Of a stretch of 64,000 nucleotides of DNA, positions 47,051 through 58,353 are shown one piece after another. The notes beneath the pieces are model-generated. The model was not told the origin of the DNA, searched no databases, and saw only the letters and a list, made by a program, of their open reading frames with translations. A program made the position numbers and the translations under genes. Numbering within the stretch: position 1 is the first letter of the stretch; every line of letters begins with the position of its first letter. Source of the DNA: Camellia lanceoleosa (taxonomy: Eukaryota; Streptophyta; Magnoliopsida; Ericales; Theaceae); contig CM045758.1 of the NCBI GenBank assembly GCA_025200525.1, positions 7,126,580-7,190,579 on the forward strand, in the 5' to 3' direction.

Positions 47051-47280
47051 GGTGTCATTTGGGAAGTAGGTTGGCTTTTTAATTTTTTGGCTTTTTTGAC
47101 TATTTTAGTCTGAGCTAAAAAGTTTAATTTGGGAAGCGTTTTTTGACTTTTTTGACTTTTTTTGTGAAAGAAGAATGTAATAATTATGAATTGGATGTGA
47201 TGTTTTGTGGATTGTAGCTAAAATAATTTATTTTTTCTTTTGTAACTAAAATAGTCGAAACCATCTTCCCAAACGGGATA
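47051..47280. mobile_element. Tourist-like MITE (230 bp), duplication TAA
   Basis: Ends are GGTGTCATTTGGGAAG and, reverse-complemented, TATCCCGTTTGGGAAG. TAA lies at 47048-47050 and 47281-47283. The empty site in copy A reads ACTTAGTATAATAT on the plus strand (about 29066-29079). The 3-bp TAA fits PIF/Harbinger. Confidence 0.82.
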
Positions 47281-47388
47281 TAAGTAGAAAATACCTAGAT
47301 ACAACTTACTCTTAACTGGTCTATAAAGAAGAGAAGAAAAGATAAAAGAAGAGAACATACATAATAAAATAGAAATAATTAATTACCG

Positions 47389-47508
47389 AGTCCTGCTATG
47401 GTGTGCAACTTACGCCTTACGCTTACGCCTTTTCTGTTTGCAGTCCTGCTTTTGTTTTCACCTTTCATTTACATTTTTTGTGTAAGTGACACATGGTGTG
47501 CAACCTCC
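47389..47508. mobile_element. 120-bp insertion with 10-bp duplication at a splice donor
   Basis: TTAATTACCG occurs at 47379-47388 and 47509-47518, while copy A has it once (reverse complement at about 28961-28970). The insert has GGTGTGCAAC near both ends in direct orientation and a TTACGCC-type short repeat. A 9-10-bp duplication suggests a Mutator-type MITE, or filler DNA from a repaired break. It abuts the exon 1 donor of copy B. Confidence 0.7.
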
Positions 47509-48069
47509 TTAATTACCGGGATGTTTATATAATATTGGTTGGCTGAAGTTGAAGTTTTATGATCCTTGAAATCAAGTACATGCAGGAAGCAAGGCCTTTC
47601 TCCGATAACCCATTTTAACAAGCGGCGGAGAACAACGTCGATCTGGTTATGCTTGACGACCACGTGAAGACAAGTCTCCCTTGTTTTTTTAGCAGACTCA
47701 GGGCAATATTTAAGAATCAGATTTATTTTTACATCAATTTCGCCACTCTCCGCAGCAATGTGGAGGCCCCTTCCAATTAACTTCTCCACCCGTTGCAAAT
47801 CCCCCTTCTTGCAAGCCACCTGCAAATTACTTATAATTCGCAATTCATCAATCCCTTCAAAGTACTCTATACATGACCAGTCTTCTATACTTGACTCCAA
47901 CTTAATCAAATCATTCATCATCCATCTCTCTTCGAAACAAAAACCAGATTCATCATCCATCTTACAGTTCATCAGGCGAAACCCTAAGGAACAATTCCAC
48001 AAACAAGGACCGTTCCTAGTAGAGATCCCTTTCTTTTAACTCGGGTGAAATCATATATATCATATCATT

Positions 48070-48762
48070 ATCTATATCTATAGCCTGTTTGTTTGGGAGA
48101 TTGAGAAGGATTCATAATCTCATGAGATTATAATGGAATTTAGCGTTGGGATTGAGATAAAAGAGATGAGAAATTATTAAAAAATTAATAAGTTAAAAAA
48201 AATTTCACTGATACAAAAAATTAAAATTTTCATTTTATTTAATTTATTTTTTATGTATTTTCTCGTGTTTTTTTCTTTTCTTTTTTTTTCTTTTTTTTTT
48301 TTTGTATTTACGTTTGGAGAACAATTTTTTATTGGATTTTATTTGCTTTTCCATGGTAATCCATGTTTCCCACACCATGTTTCCCACACGATTGAAGGTT
48401 TTGAATTATTTTTATTTTTTTAGTTTGGCAACTTACTTATTTAGCATGTATATTGTCTATTTGTTTTTTTAGAGTCACGTTAATTCTCTATTTTTTTACA
48501 TATTTTTTTTAAAAAAATTAAAAAAATATTAAAATAAAATATTTTCAAACCACATGTTGTAAAACTTTTTTTTTTTTTGGGGGGGGGGGGGGGTATTGTT
48601 GGACATATGGCTGCTAATGTTTATTTCGTTAAACCTTTGCAAATTTCTAATTTTCAAATGGCTTTTTTTTATATTTCATTTTTATGTATTACATATAGAT
48701 CTAGAAATCAACATGTCGATGATCCTATTTATAATTTTTGACTAAGTTGATTATTAAATTGT
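48070..48762 (-). repeat. Flanking block of the right arm (copy of the 17217-20183 block)
   Basis: In reverse complement it matches 17217-17407, 17942-18149 and 19918-20183 in order, and so shows the empty sites of two left-arm insertions. Its inner end (CTCAATCTCCCAAACAAACAGG) resembles PIF-like MITE ends. A G-run covers about 48580-48593. Confidence 0.8.
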
Positions 48763-49417
48763 GAGTAGAATTGTAATTAATATTCATAAAAAAAAGTGGA
48801 AAAAATTATAATATTGGTGTAGTTTTCAACTATTTAAAAATAATTTATTTAAAATAGGACTTAAATATCTTAATAGAAAATTGATAGGATTTAATAGATT
48901 TTCTTGGGAAAAAAAAAGACTTATTAATTATTTTTCTTTTTCTTCAAAAAAATAACCAAGGGACTTATATGTACAATTGAACATAAATAATTCAGCTAAA
49001 ATGTATAAAATATTATTTGAAAAGTTTTTTTTTTTTTTTTTTATCAGGCTAGTAAATGAGTAAGATTATAAAGGCATCACTTTGATCCTTTCCAATCCAT
49101 ATATATAATGGAAGATTTTCATTACATATCTAATGGTTATAAGTTAGAAATACAAATTTATAATTAATTCAAATTAGAAAAAATTATTACTGATGATGGA
49201 ATAAAACTTTTTCATTATAATATGAAATGGAGAGGATCACAATCCTCAAATATCAATCCCCACATATGAAACAAATATTGATTGCAACAGTGACTTTTTT
49301 TTTGGAGCAAATAAAAAATCAAGAAAAAAAAATTGGATGAATCTGTTGTTCATCACTAAGCGAATCATAGAGTACCTAACAACAAATTTACTCCATAATT
49401 AAATTAGGAAGTTCATT
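48763..49417. other. AT-rich spacer between the palindrome and the Tat element
   Basis: No coding or repeat structure is recognised beyond homopolymer runs (for example T at about 49026-49042). It lacks a counterpart beside the left arm, so the palindrome ends at about 48762. Confidence 0.6.
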
Positions 49418-49872
49418 TGTTGGCTTTTTGGCTTTCGAAGAGTATTTTTGTAAATGCGAGCGTGCCAGCAAGGATCAATCAGTCCTTACAGAAATTATAA
49501 TTGCCAACTAATTATCAGACGATTGTGTTTTAATTCTTTCAGCCTCGATGAAGAGGACTTTTACTGGTGGCTTGACTTAGGAGAAATTAAGTAAAATAAC
49601 GTAAATGATTTAACAATTGAAGTATTTCATTAAGATGAAAACTTACAATAATCCAAACTCAGCCTCGTAGAGGTTTACAGCAACAATCTACTTGAAACTA
49701 CTCCTATGAACGAAGTGCAGTGCAGGAATTTAAAGTGCAGAAATGTAAAGAACAGGTATGTAAAGTGTAGGAAATGTAAAGACTGGAAATGTAAAACTGG
49801 AAAAGAAAATATGAAGTAAATGACGGGTTTGTTGGATCTGAGTCTGGGGGCTTTTTCTAGGGGCTTTCCTGC

Positions 49873-49880
49873 TATTTATA
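49873..49880 (-). promoter_or_regulatory. TATA box in the LTR
   Basis: TATAAATA on the minus strand in the context AGGAGTATAAATAGCAGG. It is well placed in the 788-bp LTR to drive the element's RNA. Confidence 0.7.
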
Positions 49881-50103
49881 CTCCTCAAGAATGACCATCG
49901 AACTGCACTTCAAACCGTCGAACTGCTCCTCCATGATTACTTGATTATGCTGCCTTAGAAATAGTTCCACTACGCCATTACTTGCAGTTGGGCTTCCCTC
50001 CTATATTTGAATTTGAATGTGAGTAACCGTTGAAGCCACGTCACCTTGTATCTCTTCGCTGATCCAATGCTACTTAGACCACACAAGAACCAATATTAAC
50101 CGC

Positions 50104-50166
50104 CACGTGTACGGTCATGATCGAAGATTAAACATTCTTCCTGTATTGCCCTTACTTTGCCACGTG
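50104..50166. promoter_or_regulatory. Two G-box motifs in the LTR, near the antisense gene
   Basis: CACGTG at 50104-50109 and 50161-50166, both in GCCACGTGT context. G-boxes bind bZIP and bHLH factors. They lie in the start (U3) of the LTR as read on the minus strand, and 240-300 bp before the first antisense gene on the plus strand, so they could serve either. Confidence 0.5.
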
Positions 50167-50205
50167 TCGAACTGTAACTGGCCTTTACAAAATATGTAGC
50201 CAACA

Positions 50206-50218
50206 TTACCCCCCGCAC
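50206..50218 (-). promoter_or_regulatory. Polypurine tract of the Tat-type element
   Basis: On the minus strand GTGCGGGGGGTAA directly precedes TGTTGG of the LTR. It is the expected plus-strand primer. Confidence 0.8.
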
Positions 50219-50405
50219 TAATATATCCAATACTTGGTGATATTAGTGAATCAAAGCTCTTTTTTTTTGCGTTTTTTTAGAACGTGCATGGGGTCTATAT
50301 TCTGGAAACGCAACCGTTATTTATTGATGATCATTTGCATTAATTCACTTTCAATCTTTTGAACACCCAAATACCTTAGCACTCGCACAGACTAATACTT
50401 CTTCT

Positions 50406-51816
50406 ATGGCCGAATCAACTTTCTCCTCCATTGATCGAGCACACGAAGAGTCATATGATGATGCTGTTCCTCCTCGAAAGAATTTTCATGCATTAATTAG
50501 CTACCTTTATCCACCTTTCCATATTCAGGTCATGGATGTCTTTGCAGATTATCGACCTTTGGATTACGAACACATTGCCCTTAATCTTTCGATTCAGAAA
50601 CTGGCGAATATAGACACAAGAAGTTCTTCCTCTGACTCACTCTTGTGCTTCGAACAAACTACTCCCAAATCTTTGATTCAGAAAGTTGCAAATATGGACT
50701 TGGGAAACTCTTCTTCACAAACCTCTGCATGGGATAAAGCTGCAACTTCTTCATCTTCTGGGGTTTCTGACTGGACAAGCTGGTCAACCCCTGAGACCTG
50801 TGATTTGAGGGAACGAATCAACCATCATTTTGTTAAGTTCACTGACCCTTTAGAGTTTCCTTCTTACGCTCGAAGTTTAGTGGTCTACCCCTATGTGCCC
50901 ATTGACCATCGACGTAGTTTGGAGAAGAATCTGCTTGTGGCATGGTATATATCTTCCATGCCTACAAAGATAGTGCACGCCTTGGCGCCTAGAAGAAGCA
51001 CAAGGGTACAACCCATCATTCTTAGCCCGTATACAAGATTTGTTCTTCTGACTGGCTTGATTATATTAATGCCTTTGTTCCTTCTGCTCCCATGCCATCT
51101 CCCATAATAGAAGCATCCACACCTTCTTCTCCATCTTCTGAAACAGAAGCATCTACACCTTCTCCTCCACCAACTCTTTGCTGGACAGAGAGACTGAGGC
51201 TTGCCCTTTCCATGGATAAAGTCTTTCCACCTTACAAACCTCCACCATCCCCTACTCCAGCTGAACGGAAACAAGCTCAACTTCTGCTTGCAACTTTCTC
51301 TCACTTGCCCTTCAATGTTATTGAGGACAAAGTCCCTCTCAAGAAGCTTCGATGGGCTTGTGATATTTTGACTAAGGGCCATGTCCTTAATCCCCTTGCC
51401 CAAGCAGAACTTCATATGTTCCTGGACCAACTTCCATTGCTCCTTTACTGGCATCGAAATTCTATGGCTACTACACAATCTTTAGACCAACTTTCGTCTC
51501 TTCGAATTCATGCCCAGTATGAAGCAAAGAACTTCATCGAAGAATTTGTTTTTTCAAGAATAAAGATTCTGCGTATTGGGACGATTTGGTCATAGACGAA
51601 TTGGAACAAAGATTGAAAGAGGAAGCTTTCGAAGTAAAGGCTGAAGAGTTCTACTACGAAGTGAGAGCACATCAACTCATGCAGCCAACATTAGAAGAAA
51701 TAGAAGATATAATAAATAAAGAACAAAAATTCATTGATCATTGTTGGACTAAATTTCATGATCTTGTTATTCATTCCATTCCTTATTTTTATGAGCCTAA
51801 GTTTATACCCAGATAG
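50406..51816 (+). pseudogene. Antisense gene 1 of the Tat-type element, function unknown, frameshifted
   Basis: ATG at 50406 opens MAESTFSSIDRAHEES. The frame stays open to about 51035, continues in a second frame to about 51560 (Pro/Ser-rich hinge, then LRWACDILTKGHVLNPLAQ), and finishes in a third frame (ELEQRLKEEAFEVKAEEF, stop after FIPR at 51814-51816). The last part is acidic and likely helical. I recognise no domain. It lies opposite to gag-pol, between LTR and integrase, where Tat elements are known to carry antisense frames. Two frameshifts make it a pseudogene as read. Confidence 0.6.
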
Positions 51817-52667
51817 GGTTATTCGATGTAATTGCCTTGGCTTGAATATAAACAAAATTCTTCTGTATTTGGCATTGTTTGACCCTGTTTCCTTTTGTCT
51901 TTAAAAGCCAATTCAGAGCTTCGGACTGAACAATCTTATTCGTCGAATATGGACTCAATTGTTTTAAAAATGAAACACTAAGAATCAACATGAACCTTTC
52001 CAATTTATGTAATACGGTTGACATTTTTTGCTGATTTTCATCTAGAAACAATGCTTCGAATCTAGCAATCTTATACTTAAAACTTGTTTCAGCCATAACC
52101 AACATCTGATCATGGTTAATATGATCAATTTAGTTTTAAAATTGACCATCTTTTGCTTCGAACAACAGTTCATGCTGTTTTAGTTCAAAAGATAAAATCT
52201 TCCCGTATATACACCAACCAACTATTGGTTTTGATGTTTCGAACAACAATTCACATCCTTAAGAGGCCTTAAGTTTTGTTTCGAAGGACTTCACTTTCTA
52301 AAGTAAACAAATACTCGAGTATTCTTGCATCCTTAAGTATGAAATGTGCTTCGAAGCCAGCTTCTCTGTTTCGAAGTCGATGTTATTTGACTTTTGGCAC
52401 AAAAATCTGGTTTTGAAGCCAAATACCTTACTTCGAAGCTGGTCTCAGCATCTAGGCTGTGTTTTTCCCTCCAAAAGTATTAATATTGAAGGAAACTTTT
52501 CGTATTCGTACTTCTAGTACTTAACGACTTACGCAATATATTTTTCAGACACAAAAGCTTTAAAAACCCTTTTGTTTTGTGCTCTGAAATCACTTGCTTT
52601 TTTAACGCACAAACCCTTCTTTCTACCGATCTTCTGTTAACCCTCTCTTTCTTGCTGCTTGCTACCA
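51817..52667. promoter_or_regulatory. Spacer between the two antisense genes, with TTCGAA cluster
   Basis: No coding signal. Seven TTCGAA palindromes occur between about 52053 and 52440, several in CTTCGAAG form. The position just before antisense gene 2 suggests a promoter, which is inference. A 100-codon minus frame here is unsupported. Confidence 0.45.
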
Positions 52668-55600
52668 ATGGATCCTTCCTTGCTAAAAGTGCTTGTTGGC
52701 GACCGTATCATCCCTACCTTGGCTTTGAAACAATGTATTGATGAAGAAATCGCCAAGCTAACAACTAGTGGGCCAAGCGCCATAGATGGACGTCTCTTTG
52801 TTCCTCGCCACAGCAACCAACAAGAGTACGTTCTAGGTCCCATCTTTCGGGAAGCCCCTGACCAACTTCCAGCTTTATACCCCTGTTTGGAGGACCACTT
52901 TCTTCTCTACGAAGGAGGGCTTGACTGGAGCAATTGGAGAGTGACCCGGCCTCATCGTTACTGGCTGACATTGAGAACCGAATGGAAAGAATGGTATGAC
53001 AGAGTTGTACCTGCGAGAGAAGATGACCTACATGAGCTCTGTATCCTCGACGCCCTTCGTCTTTCCAGGTTCATCATTCCTTAGGACCCTTTTTTAATTC
53101 CTGCTGCTTTGTGTTTTTGAAATATGGCTTTTAATTTCTTCCAATTTCGGTGTGGCATGATGGCCCCCACCGTTCTTGATATTTACCATCTCTTAGGGCT
53201 TTCACCCCTTGGCTCTCCTTTCACTTCCAACTACCCAGACCTCCCTATCAAATTTTCCCTTCCAAATTTTAAACTCTTACAAAGGACTTCAGAAGGCTGA
53301 AAATAAAAGGGAAGGCCCCGTGAAAGAAAGAGAACTCTTTTCCTTCATTTTATACTGGTTATGCAAATTTCTCTTTTGCACATCATCTTAGAGGATTATG
53401 CCTAAGTTCGCTCCACTCGTGAAGGCACTTGTCTTAAAAAAACGTATAGCTCTTGCTCCTTATCTTTTAGGTCATGTTTACAGAGCTTGTTCTCAATTTT
53501 GTGAAAAACCTCTTGATGTTAACCAAGGAGGTCCCCTCTAGGTGCTCCAGCTCTGGCTCTTTTCCTATTTCACTGATTTGCATCAAAAATGCCTAAAATT
53601 CCTTGTACAGGATCCTAGCACCTATGGGGAAAAGTATGCTAGGATTGTTCTTTACCCTGCTTCTTTTGCTTATTACTTTGCCTTCTTTTACCAACTTCCT
53701 ATTTCTCCTCCTGCTTCCCCTTTTTTGTTCTTTTGATGCCAATAAAGGACCTGCTTGGCTGCAAACTTTTCTGGCTGATAAAGAGTGCTCCATCTCACCA
53801 CACAAAGATATGTGGGCTTCAATTTTGCTACCGAGGGAGTTGTTCATTGGCACTTTAAACCCTCGAGGTTATAAATGCATATCTGAGGTATACTGCCCTT
53901 CTCAATTTGCCAGACAATTTTGGCTCACTCGAGGGATACCTGTTCCACTTTGCAGTGTCTCGAATGTCCACCTTACGACTAGAGACTTGAGAATACCTAA
54001 ATCAAAGCTAGAGGCGGCAATATTCAAACTGCTGAAGGAATTGAATGAATTTCAATTTGTCCATTTTCTCCCATCTGGCTTAGTTTTGAAAAGATTCCAG
54101 AACTGGTGGACAGCCAATATAGAAGTGCGCCTATCTGTACACCCTCATGACTTGCTAATAGGGTTAGGAGTGCCTTCGAAGGTTAAGTCAGCAACAGTTG
54201 AGAACACTCCCCCTCTTCCAGAAACTGCCAAAACTGCTCCTGCAGCTTCACCTTTTCCATCTAGAGTCACTAGAGCTGCCTCAAAAAAGGGTTAGTATTT
54301 TCATGTCCTTTTTTCTTTTTGAATCTTTTGTTTGTTTCCTTTACACTCATATTTTTCTTTGGTATAGGGTCCCCACAAGAAGAATCCCCCAAGAGAGCTG
54401 AAACTTTAGCTACTCTTAAAGAGAGACAACAACAGAAACAGAAAAGGAAGCTAATCCTCCCTCCTGAGGAATCTGAATCTCAGGCAGAAGAGAGAGAGAG
54501 AGAGGTTGAGCAAGAACAAGAAGTACCTTTGTAAAGAACAAAGAGACAAAAGGTGGATGTCTTCTCATCCAATATAATCGAAAATCCTGTTCACGAGGCA
54601 ACTACCACAATAGTGGAGAAAGAACTTACCTCTGAAGAATCTAAACCCCAGGCTGAAGAAATGGGGGTTAAAAAAGACTCGGTAGTATCACTGCCAAGAA
54701 GGAAGAGAAAGAAAGTGACTGTTTCTGCTACTGACTTGGTTGAAAACCCTATTCATGAAGCAACTGCCAAGGCAGTAGAGCAGGAACATTCCAAAGCCAT
54801 GATTGTCTTCGAGAGGGCTGAGAAGAGACGACAGCAACAATTTTTGAGAGAGGAAGCTGCTGCTGCTAACGCATTACAAAGGGAAACGGCAAGAAGGCAA
54901 CAGACTGCCGAACATTATTCCCTTCGCAGCTCTTCCATTATTTCTGAAACAAGTAATTTCTTTCATGCTTCTACTGTTTTTCCCTTGTCAGCTTTTGGTA
55001 TTGAAGTTTGACATTGCTTTACACCTCTTTCTCTTGCAGCAACAACTGCTGTGTTTATCTTTCCAATGAGGCCTCCCTCAATTTCAGTTGAAGTTGATCA
55101 AATGCAGAATGTCAGGGTTATTCAAATCGTACTCCCACTTCCAAGGCCTACATTTGATGTACCTTCTTTGAGCCCTAGCATTCCTGCATCTCTTCTTCTT
55201 GGCTTAGAGCCATACCTCCCTTTCTTGGCCTTTGACCTATCTCAGTCCACTTCTCCTTCGAGCCTTGCTCCTCCTCCTTCTTTCACAGAAATTCCAACTG
55301 CTACTCCATCTCTAATGGCAGTTGATTCTTCTACAGAGGGTGCTGGTAGTTCTCCAACTCATAGTTCATTACCTTTACCTACTTCCAGCCCCTCTTCACT
55401 TGATTCATGGGTGGCTAAGACCATAGAGACTGCCAAAGATGCTCCATCCACTTCTCCTATCCCTATGCAGTCCTTTATGCCTTCCACCACAACTCTCTCT
55501 GTACTCTTCATGTCTACGGATGAGGTAGACATCTTTGAAGCCAGACTAGCTAGTCTCTTCGACGTACCCTCTACCTCTCTAACATTGAATGTTGAAGCTG

Positions 55601-56226
55601 AGCCATTAGTTTTGGCTGACTCCTTATTGGAAATTTTTGAGAGCTCTTCTTCTTCCAGCAACAAGCCTTCTACACCTTTGATAGACCTAGACACATGCCT
55701 AGAATTGTTGATTTCTTTTTCGAGGATTCCCTTCGAGGCTCTGCAAAGGCCTATAATTAGAAATGGGTTCCTCCAATGTTGCAAAATTGCTGAGCAGTCT
55801 GACATGAATATTTCAAGTCATCTATCTCAAGCAGCAGCTACTATCGACTTCTACCTTAGCATTTGTCATGCTGCTAAGGCTGCGGATGAGAAACTGGCTA
55901 GAGATCAGAGTTTTGTTTCCCAAGTGCACACCGAAGTGTCAAATCTGAAAGAACAACACTCCTCTGCCTCCCACTTTCGAGTCCAGCTACTGGAAAGGAA
56001 AGCTCAGCTTGAAGAGGAGTTGTCTGCAGTGAATCAAGCCTTAGTCCGAACTGACACCAAATTGCAAATCACCAACCAAGGACTGGCTGATCGAAATGAA
56101 GAGATGGCTACAGCTATTCAACTAGTTTCATCACTTAGCAATAGGAAATCCATTGTAAAAGAACAACTAAGACACTGTAATAATTTTTGGGCCAATTTGT
56201 GGCAAAATGTACTTAATTCTTTATGA
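52668..56226 (+). pseudogene. Antisense gene 2: plant mobile domain (PMD) protein with coiled-coil tail
   Basis: From ATG 52668: PHRYWLTLRTEWKEWYDRVV, then a frame with stops at 53082-53084 and 53118-53120 that reads on as FRCGMMAPTVLDIYHLLGLSPLG, the PMD hallmark. After a shift near 53290 comes VLKKRIALAPYLLGHVYRAC and GGPL-stop-VLQLWLFSYF (TAG where Trp is usual). After another shift comes EVYCPSQFARQFWLTRGIPVPLC. Introns 54291-54367 and about 54953-55039 have GT/AG borders. The C-terminal part has a basic RRKRKKVTV stretch, a Ser/Pro-rich part and a long heptad-rich segment (about 55850-56200). PMD proteins are known in host genes (MAIN, MAIL1) and transposons. It ends 53 bp from the pol stop, convergent. 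Confidence 0.78.
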
Positions 56227-56279
56227 AAGAACAATTTTTATCTGTCATCTGAGTAATCTTATGTTCATGTATTTAATGT

Positions 56280-57400
56280 TTATTTTATTCCTTGTGTTTC
56301 CCAAATTGTTGGAAAATAAGACTTCAAATATCTGCCATTAATCTTTTTGGGATGTATATACCCATTCAAATTTCTCAAATGGTATGCTCCAAAAGGAAGA
56401 ACTCTATGAATTTGATATGGTCCTTCCCAGTTAGGTGACCATTTGCCAAACTTATGGCTTTTAATTCCTATTGGGAGTATTGTTTTCCATACCAAATCAC
56501 ATTCATCAAAGCCAATGTGTTTGACTTTTTTGTTATAATTCTTGGCTGCTTTCATCTTTTGGAAAAGAATGCTATTTAATGCCAAAATTCTAGCTTCATC
56601 TATGTTTTCTAACTCCAAACACATACTTTGATGGTACTGCTCAGGATCTAACTGATCTTGGTATCTTACCCTCAAAGATTTAACATTAATCTCCACAGGT
56701 AACACTACATCATGCCCATATACTAAGGCATAAGGAGTGACTCCTGTGCTTGACCTTGGGGAAGTTCTGTAAGCCCACAAAACATCCAACAACAGGTTAT
56801 GCCAATCTCTAGGATTATCTTCCACAACCTTTTGTATTCCCTTTTTCAAGGACTTATTGGATGATTCAGCTTGACCATTGGCTTGTGCATAATAGGGTGT
56901 TGAATTAACAAGGCTAATTCCAAACTCTGCCACAAAAGACTTCACCATTTTCCCATCGAACACAGTCCCATTATCCACAGTTATGGTTTGTGGGATGCCA
57001 AATCTATGGATCAAATCTTTAATGAACCCAATGACCTCTGCGGTCTCTGACCTTGTATGGCTTGGCTTCGACCCACTTAGTAAAGTAATCAGTGGCCACT
57101 AGAATGAAACAATGATGCTTCGAAGAAGGTGGGTATATTTTCCCCATCATATCCATGGCCCATCCTCTGAATGGCCAAGGCTTCACTACTGCATGTAGAT
57201 CAGTTATGGGCACATGCCTTATTGTACCATGCTTTTGGCATGCCTGGCAACCCTTTGCATACTCTACGCAATCTTTAAGGATAGTTGGCCAATAGTAGGA
57301 ATGCCTTCAAAGCAACCACCTCATCTTCACACCAGGCTGATGAGCACCACAGATGCCTTCATACACCTCAGCCATAGCTGTTAATGCTTCTTTTGGGCCT
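56280..57400 (-). pseudogene. Integrase of the Tat-type element
   Basis: Minus strand: the HHCC finger (CGAHQPG, then CQACQKHG) at about 57350-57215 with an in-frame TGA between. The core follows: WAMDMMGKI (Asp), FGIPQTITVDNGTVFDG (Asp) and ANGQAESSNKSL (Glu). After a break at about 57017, the 244-codon last part is open to the stop at 56280-56282. No chromodomain follows, unlike the Tekay element. The enzyme would insert the DNA copy. Confidence 0.88.
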
Positions 57401-57594
57401 AAACATTCCAGCAATAAGCCATCTCCCCCCCTTTTGTAGAGAGCATTACCATATATCATATATTGCATAGACTACAATTTAATTTTCCTGCTGGCCTTTG
57501 AAGATGGACCAACCAAATACTGCATTATTGGATTCCTTCAATCTTGTTCTTGTAAGTTATTATGATTGACTTCCAAGACCACATTCCTTTTATT
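57401..57594 (-). pseudogene. Linker between the second RNase H and integrase
   Basis: No conserved motif is read. By position it links the two enzymes, with stops in all frames. A plus-strand frame at 57562-57759 is a shadow. Confidence 0.5.
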
Positions 57595-58353
57595 CTAAGG
57601 TGGTATCAATTTCTGATATGTTGTTTGGCTTATGTCCCTTTGGGCATTATCCCTTCTCTTGAAGTTCGAAGCTTTTTGAGCCACATCATTAGCTCTATTA
57701 TTCAAGAATCTTGGAACATGAGTTACATTTGCTATTTGAAATTGAGAAAGCAGATATAATGCAACAACATAGTATGGTAAAATGCTTATGCTTTGACACT
57801 TGAAAATCCCTTTCACTTGGTTAACCACCAATTGAGAATCTCCAAATATGTCAACTGCATGAACTTGTAATCCAATAAGAATTTCTAGTCCCACTATTAA
57901 GGCTTCGTATTCAGCTTGGTTATTAGAACATGTAGCTTCATTCACTCTGAAACCATGTGTGGTTTCTACCCCTTGTGGAGACCTAATCACAATACCAATT
58001 CCAGTTAAGCCATTGACTTTTGACCCATCGAACCACATCTGCCATGGCTCAACACTAGCCATACCAAGTTCCATTATCTCTTGGCTCTCTGTTTGAGATG
58101 GATGGTCTGCCAGAAAATTGGCTAAAACTTGCCCTTTTACTACCCTTTGAGGGACATATTCTAGATGAAACTCTGATAAGGCTAGTATCCACTTGCCAAT
58201 TCTTCCCCTCAACATAGGTCTAGATAACATGTACTTAACCAAATCTGTGGTTGCAATTACCAAGATAGTTGTAGGTAAAAGATAGTATCTTAATTTCATT
58301 GCAGCAAAATACAAAGCAAGACCTGACTTTTCAATTTGAATATTTACATTCAC
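57595..58353 (-). pseudogene. RNase H connection and second (plant-type) RNase H
   Basis: 252 open codons. The first third ends the original RNase H (GRIGKWILALSEFHLEY, ANFLADHP). The second RNase H has its acidic residues: WFDGSK (Asp), NNQAEYEAL (Glu), IFGDSQLVV (Asp) and a final FLNNRANDVA with Asp. A duplicate RNase H is the diagnostic mark of the Tat group. Confidence 0.88.

Larger units (their letters stand above)
34634..47960 (-). pseudogene. ACD6-like ankyrin/PGG gene, copy B (right arm), split by a retrotransposon
   Basis: Exon 1 (47960-47517, minus) reads through the ankyrin part without the frameshift of copy A, with LHVVVKHNQIDVVLRRLL in frame. Its GT donor is followed within a few bases by a 120-bp insertion. 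Exon 2 starts at 44471 after an intact TGCAG acceptor. It encodes the 23-residue repeats and is cut at 43927/34959 by a 9-kb retrotransposon with a GCCAC duplication. It resumes at about 34954-34634 with the PGG part (ASMGVIAFLLPEFPLKPLS, a membrane helix, stop). Before insertion this copy may have been the better preserved of the pair. Confidence 0.82.
33440..48762 (-). repeat. Right arm of the very large palindrome
   Basis: This is the reverse complement of the left arm, including the second ACD6-like copy and the flanking block 48090-48762. The arm carries its own insertions: the Tekay element 34960-43921, small elements at 46561-46847 and 47051-47280, and a 120-bp insert at 47389-47508. 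An AAT microsatellite is much longer here (about 45769-45818) than in the left arm (about 30027-30042). Confidence 0.82.
49418..50205 (-). repeat. 3' LTR of the Tat-type element (788 bp)
   Basis: It begins TGTTGG and ends CCAACA on the plus strand, a perfect 6-bp inverted pair, and abuts the polypurine tract. On the minus strand a TATA box is seen (49880-49873). Several ATGTAAAG-type words recur at 49738-49800. Only this LTR is inside the window. Confidence 0.88.

Noticed and set aside
55359..55805. A 148-codon minus-strand frame
   Set aside because: Shadow of the plus-strand PMD gene; it has no Tat-element motif.
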